64,000 bases of DNA from Intrasporangium oryzae NRRL B-24470 (lineage in GTDB: Bacteria; Actinomycetota; Actinomycetes; Actinomycetales; Dermatophilaceae). The position numbers and the translations under genes are program-made. The notes under the pieces were generated by a model. It did not search any database, was not told where the DNA came from, and was given only the letters and a program-made list of their open reading frames with translations. Shown one piece after another: positions 48,883-56,808 of the stretch (positions are counted from its first letter, which is position 1; every line of letters starts with the position of its first letter). Where the stretch lies: positions 1 to 64,000 of the forward strand of contig NZ_AWSA01000008.1 in assembly GCF_000576595.1 (NCBI RefSeq), in the 5' to 3' direction.

Positions 48883-49785
48883 ATGCGCGAAGCGGTGGTC
48901 GGGATCGACGTCGGCGGCACCCGGATCAAGGCCGCCTTGGTGACCCCGACGGGCGACGTCCTGGCCGAGACGGTTCGTCCCACTCCTGCGGGCGTCGGAC
49001 CACGGCTCGGCGAGGTCTCGGTCCACGCGGTGGGCGAGCTCACCGGCGCTGTGGCCGGCGCGGTCGACGTGCTTGCCGTCGGTGTCGCAGTCCCCGGCCT
49101 TGTCGACGAGTTGGCCGGGATCGGAGTCTGGTCGGCCAACCTCGGATGGCGCGACCTCGACCTGCGCGGCACCATCGCCGCCCACGTCGACGTGCCGGTG
49201 GCGATCGGCCACGACGTCCGCTCCGGCCTGCTCGCCGAGCATCGGCTCGGCGCCGCGCGCGAGGCCGACAACGTTCTGTTCGTGCCTCTGGGCACAGGGC
49301 TCGCGAGCGCTATCTTGTGCCGCGGCAAGCTCGTCACGGGGGGCCTGTGGACCGGTGAGATCGGCCACGTCATCGTCGTCCCCGACGGGCCGCTGTGCGG
49401 ATGCGGACAGCGCGGCTGCCTCGAAGCACTCTCGAGCGCGGGGGCCATCGGACGCCGCTGGTCGCAGGAGACTGGCATCGTCGGCGATGCCCAGGAGGTC
49501 GCCCGGCGCGCGGAGGCCGGCGAGGAGGTCGCTCGCCGGGTCTGGCAGGAGGCGATCGAGACCCTCGCCATCATGGTCGCCCCGGTCGTCGCGGCTGCCG
49601 GCACCGAGCTCGTCCTCATCGGCGGCGGCCTCGTGCACGCGGGCGACACGCTGCTGGACCCGCTGCGCGCCGAGCTGACAGCTCGGCTGGGCCGAGACGA
49701 TGTGGCCGTCGAGGCGGCCGCCCTCGGAGATCGTTCCGGCTCGCTGGGCGCGGCGACGATCGCGCTCGACCTCGTCGGCCGATGA
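48883..49785 (+). CDS. ROK-family sugar kinase
   Basis: The 300-residue kinase has the phosphate-binding DVGGTRIKAALV (8-20) at its N-terminus, the catalytic GHDVR, and the ROK zinc signature GEIGHVIV then CGCGQRGCLEALSS. No N-terminal HTH is present, so it is a kinase and not a NagC-like repressor. Likely substrates are glucose, GlcNAc, GalNAc or related sugars. GTG 48880 is an equally possible start. It begins a three-gene run with ATGA overlaps to the PfkB kinase and aldolase genes. Confidence 0.9.
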   Translation: MREAVVGIDVGGTRIKAALVTPTGDVLAETVRPTPAGVGPRLGEVSVHAVGELTGAVAGAVDVLAVGVAVPGLVDELAGIGVWSANLGWRDLDLRGTIAAHVDVPVAIGHDVRSGLLAEHRLGAAREADNVLFVPLGTGLASAILCRGKLVTGGLWTGEIGHVIVVPDGPLCGCGQRGCLEALSSAGAIGRRWSQETGIVGDAQEVARRAEAGEEVARRVWQEAIETLAIMVAPVVAAAGTELVLIGGGLVHAGDTLLDPLRAELTARLGRDDVAVEAAALGDRSGSLGAATIALDLVGR

Positions 49786-50783
49786 TCATCACACTCACTC
49801 CCAATCCGGCCATCGACATCACGTATGCCGTCCCGACCGTGATGCTTGGCGAGTCGCATCGCGTGGAGGAGGTTCACGAGCGGGCGGGCGGCAAGGGAGT
49901 CAACGTCGCTTCCGTGCTGACCGGGCAGGGGCGGTGCGCCGTCGCAGTCGCACAGGTGGGCAGCGACGAGCTGGCAGACTTCGCCACCGACCTCTCTGAC
50001 CGGGGCCTGAGTCATCGCCTGGTCGAGTCTCCGTGTCGCACACGCAGATCCGTGGCGGTTGTCGACGATCGGGGGCAGGCGACCCTGTTCAACGAGGCCG
50101 GCGAGGCCCCGCCCGACTCGGTGTGGGCTCGTGTGTCGGAGGCCGTGGCGGCACTTGCTCCACAGGCATCCGTCCTGACGATCTCGGGCAGCCTGCCGGC
50201 TGGAGCATCCGACGATCTCGTCGAGACCCTGACAAGGGAAGCCATTCGCGCGGGGCTGCACGTCGTGCTCGATGTCGGCGGCCGGCCGCTGGCGCGCGCC
50301 CTCGGTGCCCGGCCGACTCTCGTCAAGCCCAACCGCTCCGAGGCGGCGGCGACCCAGCTCGGCCGGCCAGGCCCTGCCTCGTCTGGTCCTGCCTCGTCTG
50401 GCCCTGTCTCGTCGCGCTCTGTCTCGCCCACGGCTCGCGACCTCGCCTTCGCGCTTGCCGACCACGGCGCCCAGGCGGTGGTCGTCACCGACGGCGAGAA
50501 CGGCATACAACTGCTCCACGACGGCGTCGAGCTCCGAGCCTGGCTCCGGGAACCCCTGAAGGGCAACGCAACCGGAGCCGGAGATGCGCTGACGGCTTCG
50601 CTCGCCGCCGACATCGAGACGCTCGGCGGCCTGCCTCATGGGCGGGACGCCTGGGCCGAGGTGTTGAGGCGCGCTGTGGCGTGGTCCGCGGCAGCCGTCC
50701 TGCAGCCGATCGCCGGCGCCGTCGACCCGAGGGACGTCGAGCGCCTGCTGTCGAGTTTCGAGATCGAGGAGAGTCTCGTATGA
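49782..50783 (+). CDS. PfkB-family hexose-phosphate kinase (1-phosphofructokinase/tagatose-6-P kinase type)
   Basis: The 333-residue kinase begins IITLTPNPAIDITYAV, has GGKGVNVASVLTGQG (substrate loop), LTISGSLPAG, and the catalytic signature NATGAGDALTASLAA with the general-base Asp. This is the LacC/FruK branch, phosphorylating tagatose-6-P or fructose-1-P. A 20-residue insert near residues 197-216 (GPASSGPASSGPVSS) is encoded by a 15-base tandem repeat. ATGA overlaps on both sides couple it to the ROK kinase and the aldolase. Confidence 0.9.
   Translation: MIITLTPNPAIDITYAVPTVMLGESHRVEEVHERAGGKGVNVASVLTGQGRCAVAVAQVGSDELADFATDLSDRGLSHRLVESPCRTRRSVAVVDDRGQATLFNEAGEAPPDSVWARVSEAVAALAPQASVLTISGSLPAGASDDLVETLTREAIRAGLHVVLDVGGRPLARALGARPTLVKPNRSEAAATQLGRPGPASSGPASSGPVSSRSVSPTARDLAFALADHGAQAVVVTDGENGIQLLHDGVELRAWLREPLKGNATGAGDALTASLAADIETLGGLPHGRDAWAEVLRRAVAWSAAAVLQPIAGAVDPRDVERLLSSFEIEESLV
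50370..50429. repeat. In-frame 15-bp minisatellite in the PfkB gene
   Basis: Four units (GGCCCTGCCTCGTCT, GGTCCTGCCTCGTCT, GGCCCTGTCTCGTCG, CGCTCTGTCTCGCCC) with a 15-base period encode a Pro/Ser/Gly-rich surface insert. Copy-number change would alter loop length without shifting the frame. Confidence 0.85.
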
Positions 50784-51613
50784 CGCTCGTGAACCTCGGG
50801 CAGGTGCTCGAGCCGGCGCGCGCGGAGGGGCGCGGGCTTGCCGCCTTCAACGTCATCCAGATCGAGCACGCCGAGGCGTATGCCGCGGCAGCCGAGAAGG
50901 TGGGCCTGCCCGTCGTCATGCAGATCTCGGAGAACTGCGTCCGCTACCACGGCTCGCTAGCGCCGATTGCCGCTGCGACGCTGGCCATCGCAGCCGCCTG
51001 CGACCAGCCGGTCGTCGTGCACCTCGACCACGCCGAGGATGTCGGCCTCGTCGAGGACGCCGTGCGGCTCGGTCTGACGTCCGTGATGTACGACGGATCC
51101 CGACTGTCAGACGTCGCGAACCGCGCCCAGACGCGTCGCATCGTCGAGCTGTGCCACGCCCACGCCGTCAGCGTCGAGGCGGAGCTCGGAGAGGTCGGCG
51201 GCAAGGACGGGGTGCACACGCCGGGGGCTCGCACCGACCCCGGAGAGGCGGCGCGGTTCGTCGCCGACACCGGGGTCGACGCACTCGCGGTCGCGGTCGG
51301 CAGCTCGCACGCGATGACCTACCGGACGGCCCTGCTGGACACGGATCTCATTGCCGCACTGAAGGACTCGGTGCCGGTGCCACTTGTACTGCATGGTTCG
51401 TCGGGGGTCGCCGATGACGGGTTGGTGGCAGCGGTGCGCGCCGGGATGACCAAGGTGAACATCGCGACGCATCTCAACCAGGTCTTCACCCGTGCCATGC
51501 TCAGCCGGCTCGAGAGCACGCCGACGGTCGACACGCGAACGTACCTCGGAGCGGCGCGGGATGCGGTCGCCGATGAGGCCGCGAGGCTGATGCGCCTTCT
51601 GGCAACCGCATGA
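50780..51613 (+). CDS. Class II ketose-bisphosphate aldolase (GatY/KbaY/FbaA-like)
   Basis: The 277-residue zinc aldolase has GLAAFNVIQIEHAEAYAAAA, the metal-binding VVVHLDHAED and EAELGEVGGKDGVH, and VPLVLHGSSGVADDGLVAAV then GMTKVNIAT. Its length matches tagatose-1,6-bisphosphate aldolases (about 285) rather than long fructose-bisphosphate aldolases. With the PfkB kinase it would split a ketohexose bisphosphate into triose phosphates. ATG 50780 overlaps the PfkB stop. It is convergent with the SIS gene. Confidence 0.9.
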   Translation: MTLVNLGQVLEPARAEGRGLAAFNVIQIEHAEAYAAAAEKVGLPVVMQISENCVRYHGSLAPIAAATLAIAAACDQPVVVHLDHAEDVGLVEDAVRLGLTSVMYDGSRLSDVANRAQTRRIVELCHAHAVSVEAELGEVGGKDGVHTPGARTDPGEAARFVADTGVDALAVAVGSSHAMTYRTALLDTDLIAALKDSVPVPLVLHGSSGVADDGLVAAVRAGMTKVNIATHLNQVFTRAMLSRLESTPTVDTRTYLGAARDAVADEAARLMRLLATA

Positions 51614-51642
51614 CCCGGCCGGAGGTCACAGACGGTGTTTGA

Positions 51643-51667
51643 GTCAGGTCAGGTCAGGTCAGGTCAG
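51643..51667. repeat. Pentanucleotide repeat (GTCAG)5
   Basis: Five perfect GTCAG units lie between the convergent aldolase and SIS genes and contain the SIS stop codon. In the minus-strand frame every third unit gives a stop, so changes in unit number would extend the protein by only a few residues. Confidence 0.85.
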
Positions 51668-52558
51668 GACGATGCTCCGGGTGAGGTTGCGCGGCGCGTC
51701 GGGGTCGAGACCGGCGGCCTCGGCGCGGGCGAGACACAGCCGGTGCAGCCGCACGAGATCGGCCATCGGGTCGAGGTCGCGGTGCTCGAAATGGGCACCT
51801 GTGCCGCGTACCTGCTCCGCAAGACCCTCAGGCACCCGGCCGAACGCCCACACCGCCCGCCCGGGAGCGGCGATGCTGATCGGCCCGTGTCGGTACTCCA
51901 TAGCGGGGTAGGACTCGGCCCAGAACTGGGAGGACTCGCGGAGCTTGAGGGCCGCCTCGTTGGCGATGCCGTTGCTCCAGTCGCGGCCCAGGAACGTCAG
52001 CTGCTCGACCGTCAGGAGCGGGCCGAGCGCGGTGGTGATGTCCTCGCCCAGGACGGCGCGCGCCTGCGCCACCACCGGAGCGAGGTCCTCGCCGAGGGAG
52101 GCGCGCAGAAGCGCGAGAGTCGTGGTCGCGAAGCGGGTCTGCACGACCGACTGCTCGTCGACGTCATCGAGCAGGATCGTCGACGCGGAGGCTTCTGCGA
52201 CAGGGGTCCCTGGGGTGGCCACGATCGACACGTGAGGCACCCCGGCGGCGCGCAGCTGCTTGACGACGGCGATGACCTCTGTCGTGGTGCCCGACCGACT
52301 GATGACCACCACCCGGTCGTAGTCGCGTCCGAGCCGGTGCTCAGAGGCGGCGAAGGCGTCGGTGACCCCCAGCCCGAGCGACTCACGCCGGGCGGCATAC
52401 ACCTGCCCCATGAACCACGACGTCCCGCAGCCGATCGTCGCGACCCGCTCGCCGGGCCGGGGCAGCGATCCACTGAGCTCGTTCAGGCGCGCGACCGTGC
52501 GGGCCCAGTCGTCGGGCTGGGTGGCGATCTCTCGGGCGAGATGAGTGGTCTGGGACAT
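51659..52558 (-). CDS. SIS-domain sugar-phosphate isomerase/deaminase (AgaS/NagB-II-like)
   Basis: The 299-residue protein has two SIS domains like the isomerase half of GlmS: GERVATIGCGTSWFMGQVYA, VVVISRSGTTTEVIAVVKQL, FLGRDWSNGIANEAALKLRE, YRHGPISIAAPG. Stand-alone proteins of this kind deaminate glucosamine-6-P or galactosamine-6-P (NagB-II, AgaS) or cleave fructosamine-6-P. Given kinase and aldolase neighbours, conversion of an amino-sugar phosphate to a ketose phosphate is likely. It is divergent from a DeoR gene. Confidence 0.85.
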   Translation of the reverse strand: MSQTTHLAREIATQPDDWARTVARLNELSGSLPRPGERVATIGCGTSWFMGQVYAARRESLGLGVTDAFAASEHRLGRDYDRVVVISRSGTTTEVIAVVKQLRAAGVPHVSIVATPGTPVAEASASTILLDDVDEQSVVQTRFATTTLALLRASLGEDLAPVVAQARAVLGEDITTALGPLLTVEQLTFLGRDWSNGIANEAALKLRESSQFWAESYPAMEYRHGPISIAAPGRAVWAFGRVPEGLAEQVRGTGAHFEHRDLDPMADLVRLHRLCLARAEAAGLDPDAPRNLTRSIVLT

Positions 52559-52586
52559 GAGGCGGCTCCGGATCGTCAGGGGCGGA

Positions 52587-52648
52587 ACTTCAGAACTACG
52601 GCACTGCGCACGACAGAACTGCAGAACTTCGTCACTTCAGAACTACGG
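52587..52648. promoter_or_regulatory. Array of four CAGAACT motifs between the SIS and DeoR genes
   Basis: CAGAACT occurs at 52591, 52614, 52622 and 52638, all on the same strand, and the longer ACTTCAGAACTACGG is repeated exactly at 52587 and 52634. The array lies in the 196-base divergent promoter region, a likely regulator-binding site. The DeoR promoter hexamer TAGGGT (52743-52748) lies 6 bases before GTG 52755. Confidence 0.6.
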
Positions 52649-52754
52649 GCTACAGACCCGGCAACGTCGCACTTGATCATGTCTGCGCGAATGACAGCCT
52701 AAGCGCGCAGCAATGGTCATGTCCACGATTGCGGCCGCACGGTAGGGTCGGCGC

Positions 52755-53558
52755 GTGAGCGATGAGACCGACCTCGCGCGGAACCCGGCCAGCAGGTGGT
52801 CGATCATGCTCGACCGCCTCGCAACGTCCGGCCGGCTCGGAGTGGGGGAGGCGGCGGAGCTGCTCCGGGTCAGCGAGGCGACGATCCGTCGCGACTTCTC
52901 CGAGCTGGCGAAGCGGCAGCTCGTCGAACGCAACCACGGCGGCGTCGTCGCGACGTCGCTCGCGTACGAGCTGCCCTACCGGTATCGCAGCAGCCTCGGC
53001 GACGACGACCGCGCTCGCGTCGCCGACGCCGCGGCACGGCTCGTCCAGCCGGGCCAGGTGATCGGCCTCAACGGCGGCACGACGACAACCGTGACGGCGC
53101 GCGCCATCACCGGGCGGGAGGACCTCGCGGCCGACGGGGGCGAGATCACTCTCGTCACCAACGCGCTCAACATCGCCACGGAGGCGGTACTTCGCCCGCA
53201 CATCCGGTGCGTCTCTCTCGGCGGCGTCGCCCGGCCGGAGTCCTACGAGGTCACCGGCCCGCTCGCGACCCTGGTGCTGCGGCAGCTGTCGCTCGACGTC
53301 GCCTTCGTCGGGGTCAACGGTCTGACCGCCCGCGAGGGCGCCACGTGCCGCGACGAGGCCGAGGCGGCGATCATCCGCACGATGATCGAGCGCTCCAAGC
53401 AGGTCGTCTGCGTCACGACCGCCGACAAGCTTCGCGTACGCACCTTCGCAGCCATCTGTCCCGCCGGGCGGATCGACCATCTCGTCACGACGGTGGGCGC
53501 CGACCGCGAGGAGGTCGCCGCCCTGCGCGAGGCCGGCGTCGAGGTCCACCTGGTCTGA
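52755..53558 (+). CDS. DeoR/GlpR-family transcriptional regulator (copy 1)
   Basis: The 267-residue regulator has an N-terminal HTH (GEAAELLRVSEATIRRDFSE, then LVERNHGGVVA) and the DeoR sugar-phosphate sensor domain (GLNGGTTTTVTARAI, VTNALNIATEAVLRP, VSLGGVARPESYEVTGPLA, FVGVNGLT). DeoR sensors bind phosphorylated sugars and lose DNA binding. It faces away from the SIS gene across the CAGAACT array. A second, similar DeoR gene lies next to it on the other strand. Confidence 0.93.
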   Translation: MSDETDLARNPASRWSIMLDRLATSGRLGVGEAAELLRVSEATIRRDFSELAKRQLVERNHGGVVATSLAYELPYRYRSSLGDDDRARVADAAARLVQPGQVIGLNGGTTTTVTARAITGREDLAADGGEITLVTNALNIATEAVLRPHIRCVSLGGVARPESYEVTGPLATLVLRQLSLDVAFVGVNGLTAREGATCRDEAEAAIIRTMIERSKQVVCVTTADKLRVRTFAAICPAGRIDHLVTTVGADREEVAALREAGVEVHLV

Positions 53559-53626
53559 CAACCGATTGGCCAGAACCCACGTGGCCAGGATCCGTGTGGC
53601 CGCGAAACCGCTCGGCGTGGAACCCC

Positions 53627-54436
53627 TCAGACGACCTCGACGGTGACGCCGGCGGCCCGCAGGTCGGCCACGGCGGCGGGGTCGGCGGAGTCGTCCGTGA
53701 CGACCAGGTCGATCCGGCTCGCCGGGCAGATGCGGGCGAACGCGCGGCCGCCGAGTTTGGCACCCGTGGCGACGACGATCACTCGTTCGGCGCGCTGCAC
53801 CATGAGCGAGTTGATCCCGGCCTCGCCCTCGTGCTGGCACGTGGCGCCAGCCTCGGCCGAGACGGCGTCGACGCCGATCACCGCCGTGTCGAGCCACAGC
53901 TCGCCGAGGACCATCGAGGCAAGCGGGCCGCTCAGCTCGTACGACTCCGGCCGCGCCACCCCGCCCAGCGACACACAGCGCACGAACGGTCGGAGCACCA
54001 TCTCGGTGGCGATGTTGAGGGCGTTGGTGACGACGGTGATGGCGGGGCGCGCTGACGACATCGCCAGGTCGGACCGCGCGGCCAGACGGCGTGCGACAGC
54101 GCTCGTCGTCGTCCCGCCGTTGAACCCCACGACCGCCCCCTCCGTCGGGATGTCGGCGGCGTAGGTCGCGATCCGCTCCTTGGCGCCGTCGCTGGCGGCC
54201 TCCTTGTACCGAGCTGGCAGTTCGTACGCAACGGCCGTCGCGACGATGCCGCCGTGGGTGCGGGTCGCCAGCTGCTGCGCGGCCAGGTCGCCGAAGTCGC
54301 GCCGGACTGTTGCCTCGGAGGCGCCGAGCGCCTCCGAGGCTTCGGCAACGCTCAGCCGGCCGCGCTCGGCCAGGAGTCCGAGCAAGGTGCTCCAGCGCGA
54401 GCCGCGGTCAGCGGCCCTGGGCTGTCGTGCGGTCAT
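53627..54436 (-). CDS. DeoR/GlpR-family transcriptional regulator (copy 2)
   Basis: The 269-residue protein has the same layout as copy 1: HTH EASEALGASEATVRRDFGDL and TRTHGGIVATAVAYELPARY, sensor motifs GFNGGTTTSAVARRL, VTNALNIATEMVLRPFVRCV, SLGGVARPESYELSGPLASM. The two are clearly paralogues by duplication (long shared stretches such as SLGGVARPESYE). CTGGAGCGGGT precedes ATG 54436. It is convergent with copy 1 and upstream of nothing on its own strand, so probably regulates the locus in trans. Confidence 0.93.
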   Translation of the reverse strand: MTARQPRAADRGSRWSTLLGLLAERGRLSVAEASEALGASEATVRRDFGDLAAQQLATRTHGGIVATAVAYELPARYKEAASDGAKERIATYAADIPTEGAVVGFNGGTTTSAVARRLAARSDLAMSSARPAITVVTNALNIATEMVLRPFVRCVSLGGVARPESYELSGPLASMVLGELWLDTAVIGVDAVSAEAGATCQHEGEAGINSLMVQRAERVIVVATGAKLGGRAFARICPASRIDLVVTDDSADPAAVADLRAAGVTVEVV

Positions 54437-54800
54437 ACCCGCTCCAGGACGGTGATAGGGGTGCCCGTGGTTGCTGATTGCGGTGGTCGAGTCAGAGCTT
54501 CGCCGCTCTGGCGGTCGCGTATTGCGCGCGACACACTGGGGAGGAGTGGCTGGGTTCTGCTGCGTTCCTGTCGCCAGGGGGCCCTTGGCTGATTGATTTC
54601 GATCGGGTGGGGTTCAAACCAGTCGAATCTAATCACAGATCACTGTGAAAGGGAACGCGGCCCCGTATCCGGGGACCCGGCCCGGACGGGTCGCTTGGGC
54701 GCGTCGTCCCACGGTGGGCGCGCCTCGGCGACCTGCTGTTCAGCGGTATGCCGCACGTGCGCCACTGCTCGCCGGCCCGGCCCGCGGTGGGCACGCCTCC
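54437..54800. other. 364-bp intergenic region, promoter side of DeoR copy 2
   Basis: No gene is seen. The region has an AT-rich block (54590-54652) with TGATTGATTTCGATC, GTCGAATCTAATC and GATCACTGTGA, imperfect inverted half-sites that could be an operator for DeoR copy 2. CAGCGGTATGCCGC at 54742 is another copy of the iterated word. The ABC permease stop (TAA) lies at 54801. Confidence 0.5.
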
Positions 54801-55703
54801 TTACTTCAGCGTGCCCTGGGAGAGGGACCCCTGCAGCTGTCGCTGGGAGAAGATGTAGACCGCCAGCACGGGGACGATGGTGATGACCACGGCAGCGAAG
54901 AGCTGGCCGAAGTCCACGGCATACCCTGCCTGTGAGGCGAACCGCGCCATGCCCTGGGACAGCACGTAGTTGTCCTCGTTGGTATTGAGGGCGATCGGGA
55001 GCAGGAACTGGTTCCACAGGCCGAGGAAGTTGAAGATGGCGATCGCCACGATCCCCGGCCGCGCCATGGGGACCATGACCTGCGCGAAGGTGCGCCACTC
55101 CCCGGCCCCGTCGAGCTCGGCGGCTTCGGCGATCTCCTGCGGCAAAGCGCGGAAGAACGGATAGAGGAAGAAGACCGTGAACGGGAACGCGAACGCGACG
55201 TAGGTCGCGATGAGCCCGGGCAGCGTGTTGAGCAGCCCGACGTTCTTCAGCACGAAGAACAGCGGCACGATCGCGAGGAAGATCGGGAACGTCAGGCCGG
55301 CAAGGATGAAGTAGTAGACCACGCCGCTGCCGGGGAACGGGTACCGCGCGAGGGAGTAGGCCGCCGCGGAGCCCAGGATCATGACGATGACCAGCGCCGA
55401 GGTCACGACGATGACCGAGTTGAGCATGTACCGGCCGATGTGCGAGTCGGTCCACGCGCCGATGTAGTTGTCGAAGCTCCAGTGCTGGGGCAGCGCGAGC
55501 GGCGACTTGAAGATCTCGCCGGTGGTCTTCCACGACGACAGGAACACCCAGACCAAGGGCAGGATGACGATGATCGACCAGATCGCGAGGACGATGTGCG
55601 ACACGGCGGTGACGGCGCGGTCGCCCCTCGGCGCCGGGCTGGGCTCCTGCTCCTTGGGTGCCTTGGCGTCCGAGGCGGTGCGGGGCGGGTTTGCGACGCC
55701 CAT
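54801..55703 (-). CDS. Carbohydrate ABC transporter permease (NgcG/MalG-like)
   Basis: The 300-residue protein has six TM helices and the EAA loop EIAEAAELDGAGEWRTFAQVMVP region near residues 200-220, followed by AIFNFLGLWNQFLLPIALN, as in MalG-type permeases. The N-terminal 30 residues are polar. Its start shares one base with the stop of the partner permease (TGATG), so both are co-translated. It ends the binding protein-permease-permease run; no ATPase gene is present, as is usual when a shared MsiK-type ATPase is used. Confidence 0.93.
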   Translation of the reverse strand: MGVANPPRTASDAKAPKEQEPSPAPRGDRAVTAVSHIVLAIWSIIVILPLVWVFLSSWKTTGEIFKSPLALPQHWSFDNYIGAWTDSHIGRYMLNSVIVVTSALVIVMILGSAAAYSLARYPFPGSGVVYYFILAGLTFPIFLAIVPLFFVLKNVGLLNTLPGLIATYVAFAFPFTVFFLYPFFRALPQEIAEAAELDGAGEWRTFAQVMVPMARPGIVAIAIFNFLGLWNQFLLPIALNTNEDNYVLSQGMARFASQAGYAVDFGQLFAAVVITIVPVLAVYIFSQRQLQGSLSQGTLK

Positions 55704-56680
55704 CAGCGGTCCTTCCCCTTGGTCAGGCGGTTGACGAGGAAGACGACGGCCGCGAACAGCAGGGTCAGGACCGCGAGGACCACGCCCATGGCGCTCGCGA
55801 GGCCGAACTGGCCCTTCTTGAACGCGGTGTTGAACAGGTCCTGGGTCATCGTCAGGGTGGAGTTCTGGGGGCCGCCGCTGGCGTTGAGGGCCGCCATGTA
55901 GACGAACGCGTCCAGCGCAAGGATCCCGAGGTAGATGTACGCGGTCTGGATCGTGTCGCGCACCATCGGCAGGGTGACCATCATGGTCATCCGGAACCGG
56001 CCGGCGCCGTCGACCCGGGCTGCGTCGTACAGCTCGGACGGGATGCCCTTGATGGCCGCGATGAACAGGACCATGTAGAACCCGACGAAGCCCCAGATGA
56101 TGACGAACATCGACACCGGCATTGCGGTGCTGACCTCACCCAGCCAGGCGAACGAGGTGAACTGGTCCAGTCCGATGCCGGTGAGGAGCCCGTTGACGAG
56201 CCCGCTGGACGGGTCGAACATCTGCGACCAGATCAGGCCGATGACGATCGCGGGGATGGTGTACGGGAAGAACGAGACTATGCGGTAGAACGAGGAGCGG
56301 CCCAGGCCCCGGACTGCGCCGGTGCTCGACCCTCCCACGGTCACCAGGGTGGCCAGCGCCAGCGCCAGCGCGATCGTCACGAACGGTACGACCATCGCCA
56401 GGAGCAGGTTGTTGCGGACGGCCTGCAGGAAGGTGTCGTCGTTGAGCAGGGCCTCGTAGTTGGAGATGCCGACGAAGTCGAAGGTGTCCGAGAACCCGCT
56501 CCAGTTGGTCAGCGAGTAGATGAACGCCTGGGCGAACGGCCACAGGACGAACACCGCATAGAACACGAACGGCAAGCCGAGGGTGATGAGGACGAAGCCC
56601 CGGCGCGACATCGGCATACGTCGGCGACGCCGTCGTGTCACCGCCGCCGGCGTTCCGGTCTGTGGAATAACTGCGGTCAT
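55703..56680 (-). CDS. Carbohydrate ABC transporter permease (NgcF/MalF-like)
   Basis: The 325-residue permease has a basic N-terminus (TRRRRRRMPMSRRG), six TM helices, and the EAA loop ELYDAARVDGAGRFRMTMMV near residue 225. AFIYSLTNWSGFS near residue 55 is typical of MalF-type sugar permeases. It lies 128 bases downstream of the binding protein gene, beyond a strong hairpin, and overlaps the next permease gene. Confidence 0.93.
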   Translation of the reverse strand: MTAVIPQTGTPAAVTRRRRRRMPMSRRGFVLITLGLPFVFYAVFVLWPFAQAFIYSLTNWSGFSDTFDFVGISNYEALLNDDTFLQAVRNNLLLAMVVPFVTIALALALATLVTVGGSSTGAVRGLGRSSFYRIVSFFPYTIPAIVIGLIWSQMFDPSSGLVNGLLTGIGLDQFTSFAWLGEVSTAMPVSMFVIIWGFVGFYMVLFIAAIKGIPSELYDAARVDGAGRFRMTMMVTLPMVRDTIQTAYIYLGILALDAFVYMAALNASGGPQNSTLTMTQDLFNTAFKKGQFGLASAMGVVLAVLTLLFAAVVFLVNRLTKGKDR

Positions 56681-56768
56681 GGGCTACTCCCCTTTGCTGC
56701 GAAGGGTCGGCTGGTGCCTCGAGCACGGCTGCCAGCCCACCCGCCACCCACAGGTGGTGGACACGAGT

Positions 56769-56804
56769 GTGCCCGGCCCGGCAGTGTCGCGCCGGGCCGG
56801 GCAC
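56769..56804 (-). terminator. Intra-operon hairpin between binding protein and permease genes
   Basis: GTGCCCGGCCCGGC and GCCGGGCCGGGCAC form a perfect 14-base stem around AGTGTCGC, starting 5 bases beyond the binding-protein stop on the minus strand. Such hairpins protect upstream mRNA or partly stop transcription, giving more binding protein than permease. Confidence 0.8.
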
Positions 56805-56808
56805 TGGG

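Noticed and set aside
51643..51667. Phase-variable repeat (GTCAG)5 in the SIS gene
   Set aside because: The repeat covers only the stop codon region; frame changes would alter just the last residues, so no on/off switching is expected.
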